Assembly: GCA_046729895.1 (NCBI GenBank)
Contig: JBKPHP010000045.1
Coordinates: 1-11,342 of the forward strand
Direction: 5' to 3'
Source of the DNA: DASXBA01 sp046729895
GTDB taxonomy: Bacteria > Actinomycetota > Thermoleophilia > Solirubrobacterales > Thermoleophilaceae
Length of the DNA: 11,342 nucleotides
The translations under genes and the position numbers were made by a program. Below the pieces are notes generated by a model. It was not told the origin of the DNA. It searched no databases and saw nothing but the letters and a program-made list of their open reading frames with translations. Positions 1-7,267 of the stretch are shown here, in pieces. Position 1 is the first letter of the stretch, and every line of letters starts with the position of its first letter.

Positions 1-120
1 GTACAGAGGCGGCTCGGGGACCTCACCCCGGCCCAGCTCCGCAAGGTCCGCGACCACGAGCGGCGAAACGCCAACCGCAAGTCGGTGCTGAACGCCATCG
101 AGCAGAAGCTGAATCGCTAG
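1..120 (+). CDS. C-terminal end of an unrecognised protein (5' end outside window)
   Basis: The first 39 codons read in frame 1 to a TAG at 118-120. The visible tail is basic and probably helical: LTPAQLRKVRDHERR, then NRKSVLNAIEQKL. Tails with an L-T-P-A-Q-L-R-K-V-R-D pattern are, from memory, common at the ends of small actinobacterial proteins of unknown function, possibly as a helix-hairpin-like or Rho-N-like segment. The codons are G/C-rich at third positions, as expected of coding sequence here. The start and most of the protein lie upstream, so no function is assigned. The gene is followed 13 bases later by a strong hairpin (134-162). Confidence 0.6.
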   Translation, partial: VQRRLGDLTPAQLRKVRDHERRNANRKSVLNAIEQKLNR

Positions 121-133
121 ACAGGATGGAGCG

Positions 134-162
134 GCTGCCGACCTCAGCTAGAGGTCGGCGGC
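134..162 (+). terminator. hairpin after the first gene, possible terminator without U-tract
   Basis: GCCGACCTC (137-145) and GAGGTCGGC (151-159) are perfect reverse complements around a 5-base loop. Three further pairs, one of them a T-G wobble, extend the stem to 134-162. It begins 13 bases after the stop codon at 118-120, where a terminator would be expected. No run of T follows, so it is at best a U-less terminator of the kind proposed for high-GC actinobacteria, or an mRNA 3'-end stabiliser. Confidence 0.45.
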
Positions 163-211
163 AACAAGGCATTCAGGTGGAGCAGACCCTGACTTAGTGC
201 GGGCCCTAGTC

Positions 212-250
212 GCTGGTCGCTGGGAAAGAGCCCGAGCCCCAGCGACCAGC
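212..250. repeat. 13-bp perfect inverted repeat, REP-like
   Basis: GCTGGTCGCTGGG at 212-224 is matched exactly by its reverse complement at 238-250, with a 13-base loop between. The arm itself contains an internal near-repeat (CGCTGGTCGCTGG). It follows the hairpin at 134-162 and ends six bases before a potential ATG at 257. Self-complementary intergenic units of this type often occur many times per genome as REP-like elements, but only one copy is seen in this window. A second terminator or a translation-control hairpin for the next gene are alternatives. Confidence 0.45.
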
Positions 251-318
251 AACCCGATGAGCTTTGTCTGTCCTCCTAGCCCGACTACCTGTTACGGCGC
301 GGACCCGACGGGGAAACC

Positions 319-1215
319 TTGAGCCGAGCGCGCCTAGGACTGGGGACCGACGACGTGGGGCTGGCGATCGGCCTGGCGCACGAGTTCAGCGACGGGAAGC
401 TCCGCTCGGTCGACCTCGACGTGACCAAGCCCAGGGGCTGGCGGGCGTACCAGCGCTTCGTCACGAGCGGCCGGCTTCCCCATCAGACGGGGGGCGAGGG
501 CATCGAGGATGCCGCCCGTTCGGAGACTGCAAAATGGTCGTCGACGGCGCAGCTCGAGGCTCGGCTCGGGCCGGTCAAGCTGGGTGGGAACATCACCCCG
601 AACCGCGGCGGGGAGGTGACGGAGACGAGGCACGCCGACGGCTCGGTGGACCGCTCGATCACCGTCCGCGACGGAGGGGTGACGCTCGTGCACGGCGTGA
701 CGACCAGGCCTGACGGTGCGAAGGCGCCGCCGAAGTACTCGCTTCTGATGATGGATGCCGACCGCGAGTACCTCGAGACGTTTCTGCGGATGCGCGGCAT
801 CGAGCGGGAGGTGGGCCACAACCACGACGTCCGGCTCGACTTCACGGAGCAGGACCTGAACGCGATCCGCCGCGAGGCCTTGGAGCAGCTCTCCGACAGC
901 ACCGAGCTGGCAGGCGAGCGGCTGAGCCCCGAGCAGATACAGCGAGTCGTGCGCGGCGATCCCTATGCCTACGTCCCGGGCGTGGCGGTGGAACCGACGG
1001 TGAACAGCATCGCCGCGGCAAAGGACCCGTACGACGTGCTCACCGCCATCTACAACAAGGCGGGCCTCAGCGGCTCGACCGGCGCGCTCGACTTTCTGAT
1101 CCGCTTCCAGCTCGACCCGCGCGGGGCGAAGCTCCACGGTCAGCCGACCGCGCTGGCGCGCCCGAACCGGCGCCTCCCCGGCAGGCTGTCGCTGCTCGCG
1201 CGCGCCGACGACTAG
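319..1215 (+). CDS. hypothetical protein, possibly 5'-truncated
   Basis: The 298-codon frame shows clear coding character and ends at TAG 1213-1215, but I recognise no family. The sequence is mostly polar. A central stretch rich in Gly, Thr and Asp (about residues 75-135) looks beta-rich, and a later helical part (about 165-225) contains LDFTEQDLNAIRREALEQL and ERLSPEQIQRV. There is no signal peptide, membrane segment or catalytic motif. The start is doubtful: the only start codon near the beginning is TTG at 319, preceded by GGGGA, yet the frame runs open and protein-like (DYLLRRGPDGET) back to a stop at 277. Either the TTG is used or the original 5' end was lost. A 21-codon frame from ATG 257 overlaps the TTG as TTGA and could couple its translation. 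It converges with the peptidase gene, leaving five bases between stops. Confidence 0.6.
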   Translation: MSRARLGLGTDDVGLAIGLAHEFSDGKLRSVDLDVTKPRGWRAYQRFVTSGRLPHQTGGEGIEDAARSETAKWSSTAQLEARLGPVKLGGNITPNRGGEVTETRHADGSVDRSITVRDGGVTLVHGVTTRPDGAKAPPKYSLLMMDADREYLETFLRMRGIEREVGHNHDVRLDFTEQDLNAIRREALEQLSDSTELAGERLSPEQIQRVVRGDPYAYVPGVAVEPTVNSIAAAKDPYDVLTAIYNKAGLSGSTGALDFLIRFQLDPRGAKLHGQPTALARPNRRLPGRLSLLARADD

Positions 1216-1220
1216 CTCGC

Positions 1221-2666
1221 TCAGGCAAGCGCGGCGAGGTCCAGGGCCCGGCCGTCCAGCCCCGCCAGCAGCTCCTCGGCACCGTGCCGCTGGCCCGAGC
1301 GCCATAGGCCACGCAGCAGCTCGCCGGCGGCGGGATCCTGAAACCAGGCCGCCCCGAAGCGCTCGACGAGCGCGGCGCGGAGGTGTGCCTCGAGCGCCCA
1401 GGCGCGCAGGTAGCGCGCGGCATAGAAGAACGGGTCCACGTCGGCGAGCCAGGTGGTCTGCGGCCAGTCGACATGCACGGAGGCGCCGAGCAGCTCCGAG
1501 TAGCGTCGCGGCGCCTCCTCGAGCGACCCTCGCTCGCTGTGCAGCTCGAGCTCGTACGCCAGCTTGGCGCAGTAGCGGCGCACGAAGACCAGCTTGACCG
1601 CCTCGGCGTGCCGGACGATCTCCTCCGGCCCGTCGACGGCCATGATCCGCTCGAGCCAGACCGGGTCGTCGGTCATGTGCTCGACGAGGAAGGCGAAGCC
1701 CTCCGTGACCGAGTTGTCGCCGAGGTAGCGGTCCTCGACCGGCAGCGAGGCGTCCACGTGCGCATAGTGCTCCGTGTGGCCCGCCTCGTGGAAGAGTGCG
1801 GCGTAGTCGTCGCGGCCGCCGATGCGGGCGATCACCAGGTAGACCTCGTCCGGCACGCGCACCGGCGCACAGAAAGCGCGCGGCGACTTCTTGGGCCGCT
1901 GATCGGTGTCGAGCACGACGCCCGGCTGCGACTCGAGGTCGATGCCCATTCCCGCGAGGGTGTCGACGAGGCTGGCGACGAGCGTCTCCTCCGGGAACCA
2001 GCGGTCCAGCGAGGGCGCCCGGAAGAAGGCGGTGAGGTCGGCGCGGCGCAGGCGCTCGAAGCCGAAGTCCAGCTGCTGCTCGAGCCTGGGGCCGACGAGC
2101 GGCTCATAGCGGTCCTCCGTTGCCTCCAGGAACGCGGCGGCCTGACGCCCGAGGGAGCGCAAGTCGATCCCGCTTAGCTCCTCGCACATCGCGACCGTGC
2201 TCGACCAGCCGAGCTCGGTGGTCAGCGCCCGCCCCCGCTCAAGGAGCTCGATGAGCAGCGGGTTGAGGTGCTCGTCCAGCGCCTCGTTGCGGGCGCGGTC
2301 GATCGTGGCGCGGCGCTCTGGGTCACGCTCGTTCGCCTGGACGACAGATGCCTCGCGGTAGGGCACCTGCCGACCGTCTACCTCGATCTCGAGCGCGGCC
2401 TCCCGGCGCGCCAGCTCCGCGGCCTCGGCCTTGGTCTCGCGACCGATCAGACCGTGGACGGCGAACTCGAGGAGCGGGCGGGTGCCCTGCTCGCGCAGCG
2501 CGTCGACCGCATCGCGGGTGAAGAGCCTCGCGTGCCGCTCGTAGATCGCCTCGATGCCGTAGTCGTCCTGCCGTCCGGAGAAGTGCAGGTAGAACTCGCG
2601 GTCGAGCTCGCCGAGGAAGGTCTCGGCCTCATCCCTGTATGCCGGAAGCTCCAGGCTTGCCACCAT
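1221..2666 (-). CDS. M3-like zinc metallopeptidase (oligopeptidase F / thimet type)
   Basis: This predicted cytoplasmic zinc peptidase has 481 residues. HEAGH at residues 293-297 provides two zinc-binding histidines and the catalytic glutamate. NSVTEGFAFL follows, with Glu322 at the distance expected of the third ligand in gluzincins of family M3. Most of the rest is helical, as in M3 enzymes, with an N-terminal helical half (1-250) and the catalytic domain at about 250-480. It is shorter than typical PepF or thimet oligopeptidases (about 600-680 residues), so it is a compact or divergent member. There is no signal peptide. The family usually hydrolyses short peptides, but the substrate here is not known. 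The ATG at 2666 has only a weak upstream G-run (GGGG). It lies seven bases from the divergent methyltransferase start, so its promoter must lie inside that gene. Confidence 0.85.
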   Translation of the reverse strand: MVASLELPAYRDEAETFLGELDREFYLHFSGRQDDYGIEAIYERHARLFTRDAVDALREQGTRPLLEFAVHGLIGRETKAEAAELARREAALEIEVDGRQVPYREASVVQANERDPERRATIDRARNEALDEHLNPLLIELLERGRALTTELGWSSTVAMCEELSGIDLRSLGRQAAAFLEATEDRYEPLVGPRLEQQLDFGFERLRRADLTAFFRAPSLDRWFPEETLVASLVDTLAGMGIDLESQPGVVLDTDQRPKKSPRAFCAPVRVPDEVYLVIARIGGRDDYAALFHEAGHTEHYAHVDASLPVEDRYLGDNSVTEGFAFLVEHMTDDPVWLERIMAVDGPEEIVRHAEAVKLVFVRRYCAKLAYELELHSERGSLEEAPRRYSELLGASVHVDWPQTTWLADVDPFFYAARYLRAWALEAHLRAALVERFGAAWFQDPAAGELLRGLWRSGQRHGAEELLAGLDGRALDLAALA

Positions 2667-2673
2667 AGCCCCG

Positions 2674-4035
2674 GTGGAGCAAGCCCACGCGCAGAGTCGC
2701 CCCCGGCCCGGCGACGAGCTCGAGCTCGTCGTCGAAAGCCTCGCCCATGGGGGGGCCGGCGTGGCCAGAGCCGACGGTTACGTGGTCTTCGTGCGCGGGA
2801 CCGTTCCCGGCGACCGCGTTCGCGCGCGCCTGACGAAGTCGAAGCGTTCCTTCGGGGAGGCGGACGCCGTAGAGCTGCTCGAGCCGAGCGCCGAGCGAGT
2901 GGAGCCGGCGGTGCCCCACCCCGGCGCTCCCTGGCAGGTGCTCCGCTACGAGCGGCAGCTGGAGGAAAAGCAGCGGCAGGTCGCCGACGCGCTACTCCGG
3001 CTGGGCGGCTTCGAGGATCCGCCGGTCGAGCAGATCGTGCCGGCGGTGGAGCGCCTGCGCTACCGCAACAAGGTCGAGTACTCGTTTGGCGAGGACGAGA
3101 CCGGCGAGCTGGTGCTCGGCTTCCACCGCCCGGGCCGCTGGGACGTGATCGACGAGGTGCGCGAGGACGTCCTGGCCTCGGAGAGCACCGACGAGCTTCG
3201 TGAGGCCGTCAAGACCTGGTGCCGGTCGGAAGGCCTGCCGGCCTACGACCGCCGGGAGCACACGGGCTTGCTGCGCAACCTCGTCGTGCGGCAGGGCCGC
3301 CGCACGGGCGTGCTGCAGGCGCGCCTCGTGACGAGCCCCGGTTCCTTCCGCTCCGCGGAGCTCGCCGAGACGCTGCCCGCCCACAGCGTCCTGTGGACCC
3401 GCGCCGCGAGCGTGGCGGAGACCGCGCGCGGGGGCGAGACCCGGGTACTGAAGGGGAGCGAGGCTGTGGAGGAGGAGCTCTCCGGATTGCGCTTCCGGAT
3501 CTCCCCCGACGCCTTCTTCCAGACCAACACGGAGATGGCCGAGCGCCTCTACGGCATCGCCGCGGAGCTGGCCGGGCTGACCGGCCGTGAGCGCGTGCTG
3601 GACCTCTACAGCGGGATCGGCACCATCGCCCTGGTGCTCGCGCTCGACGCCCGCGAGGTCTTCGGGGTGGAGATCGTCGAGCGAGCCGTGGCGGACGCGA
3701 TAGACAACGCACGGCTCAACGGCGTCGACAACGCGACCTTCTACGCCGGGGACGCCCGCACCGCGATGCGACCGCTGCTGGAACGCTCGGGGCGGCCCGA
3801 CGTGGTGGTGGTGGATCCGCCGCGAGCGGGCCTGTCGCAGAAGATCGTTCGCCGGGTGCTCGAGGCCGGCGCGCATCGGATCGTATACGTGTCCTGCAAC
3901 CCGACCACGCTGGCGCCGAACGCGCGGCAGATGGTCGACGGCGGCTACCGGCTGGTGACTGTGCGTCCGGTGGACATGTTCCCGCAGACGCCACACATCG
4001 AGGCGGTGGCTCTGCTGGAACACCGGACGGGCTAG
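2674..4035 (+). CDS. TrmA/RlmD-family RNA (uracil-5-)-methyltransferase
   Basis: This predicted SAM-dependent enzyme methylates carbon 5 of a uridine in rRNA or tRNA. Residues 12-70 form a TRAM RNA-binding domain (LELVVESLAHGGAGVARADG, VPGDRVRA). The central RNA-recognition part includes RYRNKVEYSFG (129-139). The Rossmann domain has motif I VLDLYSGIGTIAL (308-320), DPPRAGL (381-387), the nucleophile in SCNP (Cys408) and the general base in HIEAV (Glu443). At 79-92, where RlmD-type enzymes bind a 4Fe-4S cluster through a C-x5-C-x2-C pattern, this protein has VPHPGAPWQVLRYE without cysteine. It is therefore a cluster-free member, and the target uridine cannot be assigned. Start GTG 2674 is the only one that keeps the whole TRAM domain. 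The stop interlocks by four bases with the convergent zinc-ribbon gene. Confidence 0.9.
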   Translation: MEQAHAQSRPRPGDELELVVESLAHGGAGVARADGYVVFVRGTVPGDRVRARLTKSKRSFGEADAVELLEPSAERVEPAVPHPGAPWQVLRYERQLEEKQRQVADALLRLGGFEDPPVEQIVPAVERLRYRNKVEYSFGEDETGELVLGFHRPGRWDVIDEVREDVLASESTDELREAVKTWCRSEGLPAYDRREHTGLLRNLVVRQGRRTGVLQARLVTSPGSFRSAELAETLPAHSVLWTRAASVAETARGGETRVLKGSEAVEEELSGLRFRISPDAFFQTNTEMAERLYGIAAELAGLTGRERVLDLYSGIGTIALVLALDAREVFGVEIVERAVADAIDNARLNGVDNATFYAGDARTAMRPLLERSGRPDVVVVDPPRAGLSQKIVRRVLEAGAHRIVYVSCNPTTLAPNARQMVDGGYRLVTVRPVDMFPQTPHIEAVALLEHRTG

Positions 4036-4205
4036 CCCTCCGGCTCCTCCTCTTCGAACGGCACCTGCTCGGCCGCGTGCACCGAGCACAAGAAGGGCCC
4101 CTCGGAATCGAGCGACGCCTTGATCTCCTGCTCGGTCAGCCGCACCCCGCACTCGGCGCAGTTCCGCTGAATGACTGGGTCGAGGCTGTGCTCTTCCAGG
4201 TCCAT
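4032..4205 (-). CDS. small zinc-ribbon-like protein, 57 residues
   Basis: Starting at ATG 4205, this 57-residue frame contains C-x2-C at residues 16-19 (CAEC) and C-x2-H at 40-43 (CSVH). The 20-residue spacing is typical of a single zinc-binding treble-clef or ribbon. The ends are very acidic (MDLEEH and a tail of FEEEEPEG). It starts 12 bases after the stop of the universal-stress-like gene, with AGGG as a weak ribosome-binding site, so the two are probably one transcript. Its TAG overlaps the TAG of the convergent methyltransferase by four bases. The metal site, codon use and position argue that it is real despite its size. The function is unknown; a zinc-binding adaptor is one possibility. 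Confidence 0.7.
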   Translation of the reverse strand: MDLEEHSLDPVIQRNCAECGVRLTEQEIKASLDSEGPFLCSVHAAEQVPFEEEEPEG

Positions 4206-4217
4206 GGGAGTCTGACC

Positions 4218-4661
4218 CTAGCTCGCCGGAGCCTTGGTTGCGTGCGCCGTGACGTGGAGCACTGGGAGGCCGGTGCAGGCCTCCGCCTTGCGTGGCAGGT
4301 CCACGCGCAGCCACTTCGAGATCTTCAGCGGGAGAGTGGACACGATCAGCTCGTCGTAAGCGTGGAAGTTGACCTCGTCCTGGATCGCCGCGAGCGCGTC
4401 GGCGTCACCCACCTTCGCCTCCTTGACGTCGAGACCCGTCGCGCGGAGCCGCTCGATCATCGCGTCCCTGTGCTGTTGAGCCTCCACCTGCCCCTCGTCG
4501 GCGTACATGTTGGCGGCCCAGGACAACCCATGAGGTGTGGCTGGAATCAGGACCGTGAACTCCACCGGTCCCTGATCGGCCCGAGCCTTGAGCGCCGCGA
4601 GGAGCTCCTCCGACTCCGCCGTCTGGTTGGCAACGACGAGCACTCTCGCCTTATCCGCCAT
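4218..4661 (-). CDS. universal-stress-protein-like protein
   Basis: This 147-residue protein has the alternating strand-helix pattern of a UspA/Rossmann-like fold. It starts with a hydrophobic strand (ARVLVVANQTAESEELLAAL), has FTVLIPATP at about 35-43, YDELIVSTLP near 103-112 and ends with TGLPVLHVTAH. The last strand lacks the G-x2-G-x9-G-S/T loop of ATP-binding Usp proteins and has STLPLKISKWLRVDLP instead, so it is probably a non-ATP-binding member. Short proteins of this shape are common in actinobacteria; their role is not established. The start at ATG 4661 is well supported by AAGGAGG six bases upstream. It is the first gene of a two-gene unit with the zinc-ribbon protein. Confidence 0.75.
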   Translation of the reverse strand: MADKARVLVVANQTAESEELLAALKARADQGPVEFTVLIPATPHGLSWAANMYADEGQVEAQQHRDAMIERLRATGLDVKEAKVGDADALAAIQDEVNFHAYDELIVSTLPLKISKWLRVDLPRKAEACTGLPVLHVTAHATKAPAS

Positions 4662-4675
4662 CGCAGCCTCCTTCG
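4655..4675 (-). promoter_or_regulatory. strong ribosome-binding site fixing the universal-stress-like start
   Basis: Read on the minus strand, AAGGAGG lies six bases before the ATG at 4659-4661. It is one of the strongest Shine-Dalgarno matches in the window and contrasts with the apparently leaderless starts elsewhere. Confidence 0.7.
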
Positions 4676-4742
4676 CTCCCGGCTAGCGTAACGTTCGTCG
4701 CATACGCCCGCGCTCGCCAGGGGTCCGAGAATCCGGTCCCGC

Positions 4743-5399
4743 TCAGTAGGGAGGAAAGTCCGCGTACCACTCGCCAAGCGTGCGGAACGCGTGCCAGAAC
4801 TCGCGCTTGGTTTGCTCATCGTCGAGCGAGCGGTCGATGTCGGGGACCCAGAGGGCGTCGCACGAGGGGGTCAGCTTCTGGACCTCGCCGGGGAGCGCTC
4901 GAACCTCCGACCCAAGGGGAACGCCCAGCATGTTCAGCTCCTCGAGCGCCTCCTCGCCCATCACCACCACCAGCCGGGGTTGTACCACCGCCAGCTCGTC
5001 GAGCACCCGCGCCTTGCAGTCGGCTGCCGCCAGCCCGGTGTCGGCCACCGGGCACTTGACGAACAGCGTGCCGTAGACCGCGAGCGGGTCGACTCCGAGG
5101 CGCCTGAAGCTCTTCATCAGCGCACCGCCCGCGCGACCGTAGAAGGCCACGCCCTCCTCGATCTCCGAGGTCGTCGGGGCGAACTTGAGCAGGAAGATGT
5201 CGGCCTGGGGGTGCCCGGATCCCAGCACCGGCATGAGGTTGCCCCGAGGACAGAGGTCGCAGGACTGGATTACACGGGTGAGCTGGTTCAGCTCGCGAAT
5301 CGCCCGCTCGAGGTACTTCTCTTTGATCTCGTCGTCCGTGGCGGGCATCCGCGCTGAGTGGTTTGACGGCCCGTCGCGCGCTCCTCTCGCCTGCATCAC
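4743..5399 (-). CDS. uracil-DNA glycosylase-like Fe-S protein, catalytic motifs missing
   Basis: This 218-residue protein resembles family 4/5 uracil-DNA glycosylases. CDLC (Cys47, Cys50) together with Cys116 (FVKCP) and Cys128 (ADCKAR) match the four 4Fe-4S ligands. GVAFYGRAGGALMKSFRRLG (83-102) matches the family's G-x-x-F-x-G-x-A-G-x-L loop, and VVQPRLVVVMGEEALEEL (138-155) the QP-x-(V/I)-V-x-L-G strand. The usual GEAPG motif reads LKFAP, the Asn before the third cysteine is absent (TLFVKCP), and the C-terminal HPS motif reads VPDIDRS. The fold is thus likely but glycosylase activity doubtful. GTG 5399 overlaps the upstream stop as GTGA. ATG 5396, or ATG 5348 just before the conserved part, are alternative starts. 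It is co-transcribed with the glycosyltransferase/PHP gene. Confidence 0.75.
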   Translation of the reverse strand: MMQARGARDGPSNHSARMPATDDEIKEKYLERAIRELNQLTRVIQSCDLCPRGNLMPVLGSGHPQADIFLLKFAPTTSEIEEGVAFYGRAGGALMKSFRRLGVDPLAVYGTLFVKCPVADTGLAAADCKARVLDELAVVQPRLVVVMGEEALEELNMLGVPLGSEVRALPGEVQKLTPSCDALWVPDIDRSLDDEQTKREFWHAFRTLGEWYADFPPY

Positions 5400-7261
5400 C
5401 TATTGCCGCCCTTGCCCCCCGCCGTGCCCCCCTTGGTTTGGATGAACTTGAGCGCCTGGACGTAGAGCAGGCTCTGCTTTTTGCGGATGATGTCCGCCTC
5501 GCGGAGAGATTCGAGGAACTCCTCCCGGCCGTCGAAGTCCCGCATCCGGATCTTCACCGAGCCCAGCCCCTGCGCAACGTGGCTGTCGGAGCCGGCGCCC
5601 GCGGCGATTCGATACTTGGCGGCGAAGCGGGCGGCCTCCTCGTTGAAGGCGGAAAACGCCACGCGCGGGTTGAATACCTCGATCGCGTCGATGTCCTCGA
5701 CCACGTCGAGCAGGTGCTCGTAGTCGGGCACGGAATGCATACGGTCGAACGGGTGGGGCACGTACACGAGGCCGCCCTGGCGGCGAATCTCCGCGATCGT
5801 CTCCTGGAGGGTCATGCCCCGCGCGATCTTCTCCTCGATGAAGAGGCCGATCACCTCGCCCTGGTCGGCGGTCTTGACCTCCTCGGCCACGATCACCTTG
5901 ATCCCGTCCGCGCGCTCGCGCGCCGCGAGTGCGCCCGAGATCTCGTTGTGGTCGGTCACAGCGATCGCGCCTAGGCCCACCCGCTGCGCGGTCTCGAGCA
6001 GTGTCTCGACCGGCGTGGCGCAGTCCGGCGAGTGGTCCGTATGCATGTGAAGGTCGACGTGGATGAAGTCACGCCGCGCGAGCCGTTTCCTGACGTGCCC
6101 CTTGGGGCCCGGGTCGTGGCGACGGCTCGCGACCTCTCCGTAGAGCTGCTCGAACTCCTCGGCGGCGCGACTCCACAGGAGCTCGGGATGAGCCTTGGCG
6201 ATCCGCTCCGCGTACCGCTTCCTGAGCTGCGCATCGGTGATCAGGCGCTCCATTTGGGCGGCCAAGGTGAGGGCGTCGCGGGGCTCGAACAGGAGTCCCA
6301 GCTCACCGTCCCGCAGCGCCTCCTCGTACTCGGGGAGTCGGGAGGCGACGGGCACCGCGCCGCCCGCAAGCGCGCGCAGCACCAGCTGCGGGGCCGGAGC
6401 GCTGCCACTCGATGCGGCCACCGCGATGCTCGCCGCCGCCAGGTGCTGGCTTTCGGAGCCGTCAGCCGGCCCCGCGAGCCGAACCCGGTCGCGCAGCCGA
6501 CGCGGCAATGAGACCGCCGGCGCCGCGACCGAATCGCGAAGCCAGACCGTGGCGTGCCAGTCGAGCTCTGTCGGCAGCCGGCGCAGCGCGCGGAGGAAGA
6601 GCCGCAGCGCCCCCCGCTCCTCCTCGGCGGAGAGCAGGATCTCGGGCGGCCCGTCCTTGGACTCGCCGCGGTGCACCAGGTCCGCCCCGGGCTGGATCAC
6701 CCTGTATTCGCCGGGGAAGTAGCGGTTCACCAGTTCCCGCGTCGCGGCGAAGCTGGCGGTGCGGCCGTCGAGCCGGCCGAACAGCAGCTCCACGATCGGC
6801 CGCGCGACCTGGGTGGAGACGAAGCGCTCGGTGGTCGAGTGGAAGCTCCCCACGTTGAGCGCCCGGGAGTGACGCAAGGCGGCCGAGGAGGCGCTCGGCG
6901 CAAACGGCTCGTGGACGTGGACGAAGTCGAACTCCGACCACTCGAGGAGCTCCTCGAGGGTGCGGGACACGTCGAGCGGCAGCGACACCGCGCCCGCTCG
7001 CCTGAAGGGCAGGCTCTGCCCCACGGCGAGGAGGCCGGTGCAGCCCGCCTCGTCGAACGCGGCCTCCGGATCCGAGCGGAGCGCCCTGACCTTCGCCCGG
7101 CCGTCGCGGACCAGCTCGCGCGAGTCCGACGGCGCGACCACCACCACGCGGTGGCCGCGCCGGCAAAGCTCGTCGGAGAGGCGCTCGACGAAGCGGTTGA
7201 CCTCGTGATGCTGCTCCCACGGATAGGGCGTGACCTGAGCGATCGAGAACAGCTCGGGCAC
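5396..7261 (-). CDS. fusion of PimA-like GT4 glycosyltransferase domain and PHP phosphoesterase domain
   Basis: This is a 621-residue two-domain protein. Residues 1-378 are GT-B/GT4-like, nearest in appearance to PimA-type phosphatidylinositol mannosyltransferases: LSDELCRRGHRVVVVAPSDS (28-47), FDFVHVHEPFAPSAS (111-125) and GSFHSTTERF (138-147). The donor-binding features are degenerate: the E-x7-E pair reads Ala288/Arg296, and the R-K-G loop reads EEERGAL. Residues 398-590 are a PHP domain with apparently complete metal ligands: DLHMH (His405, His407), TDH (Asp437, His438), AEEVKT (Glu461), VPHPF (His503) and GSDSH (Asp559, His561). The tail is basic and Gly-rich. PHP domains hydrolyse phosphoesters using metal ions. 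The likely role is a phosphatase with a glycan- or lipid-recognising module, but this is unproven. GTG 7261 has no Shine-Dalgarno and a -10-like TATTCT six bases upstream. Confidence 0.85.
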   Translation of the reverse strand: MPELFSIAQVTPYPWEQHHEVNRFVERLSDELCRRGHRVVVVAPSDSRELVRDGRAKVRALRSDPEAAFDEAGCTGLLAVGQSLPFRRAGAVSLPLDVSRTLEELLEWSEFDFVHVHEPFAPSASSAALRHSRALNVGSFHSTTERFVSTQVARPIVELLFGRLDGRTASFAATRELVNRYFPGEYRVIQPGADLVHRGESKDGPPEILLSAEEERGALRLFLRALRRLPTELDWHATVWLRDSVAAPAVSLPRRLRDRVRLAGPADGSESQHLAAASIAVAASSGSAPAPQLVLRALAGGAVPVASRLPEYEEALRDGELGLLFEPRDALTLAAQMERLITDAQLRKRYAERIAKAHPELLWSRAAEEFEQLYGEVASRRHDPGPKGHVRKRLARRDFIHVDLHMHTDHSPDCATPVETLLETAQRVGLGAIAVTDHNEISGALAARERADGIKVIVAEEVKTADQGEVIGLFIEEKIARGMTLQETIAEIRRQGGLVYVPHPFDRMHSVPDYEHLLDVVEDIDAIEVFNPRVAFSAFNEEAARFAAKYRIAAGAGSDSHVAQGLGSVKIRMRDFDGREEFLESLREADIIRKKQSLLYVQALKFIQTKGGTAGGKGGNR

Positions 7262-7267
7262 GCTCGC

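Noticed and set aside
2992..4314. 440-codon minus-strand frame across the methyltransferase
   Set aside because: It is a shadow of the plus-strand gene with no family resemblance, and crosses the real minus-strand gene boundaries.
4077..4691. 204-codon plus-strand frame over the small zinc-ribbon and universal-stress-like genes
   Set aside because: Both minus-strand proteins have motifs or a ribosome-binding site; the plus-strand reading has none.
4686..4707. Inverted repeat GCGTA/TACGC upstream of the universal-stress-like gene
   Set aside because: Only five bases per arm with a long spacer; expected by chance in this composition.
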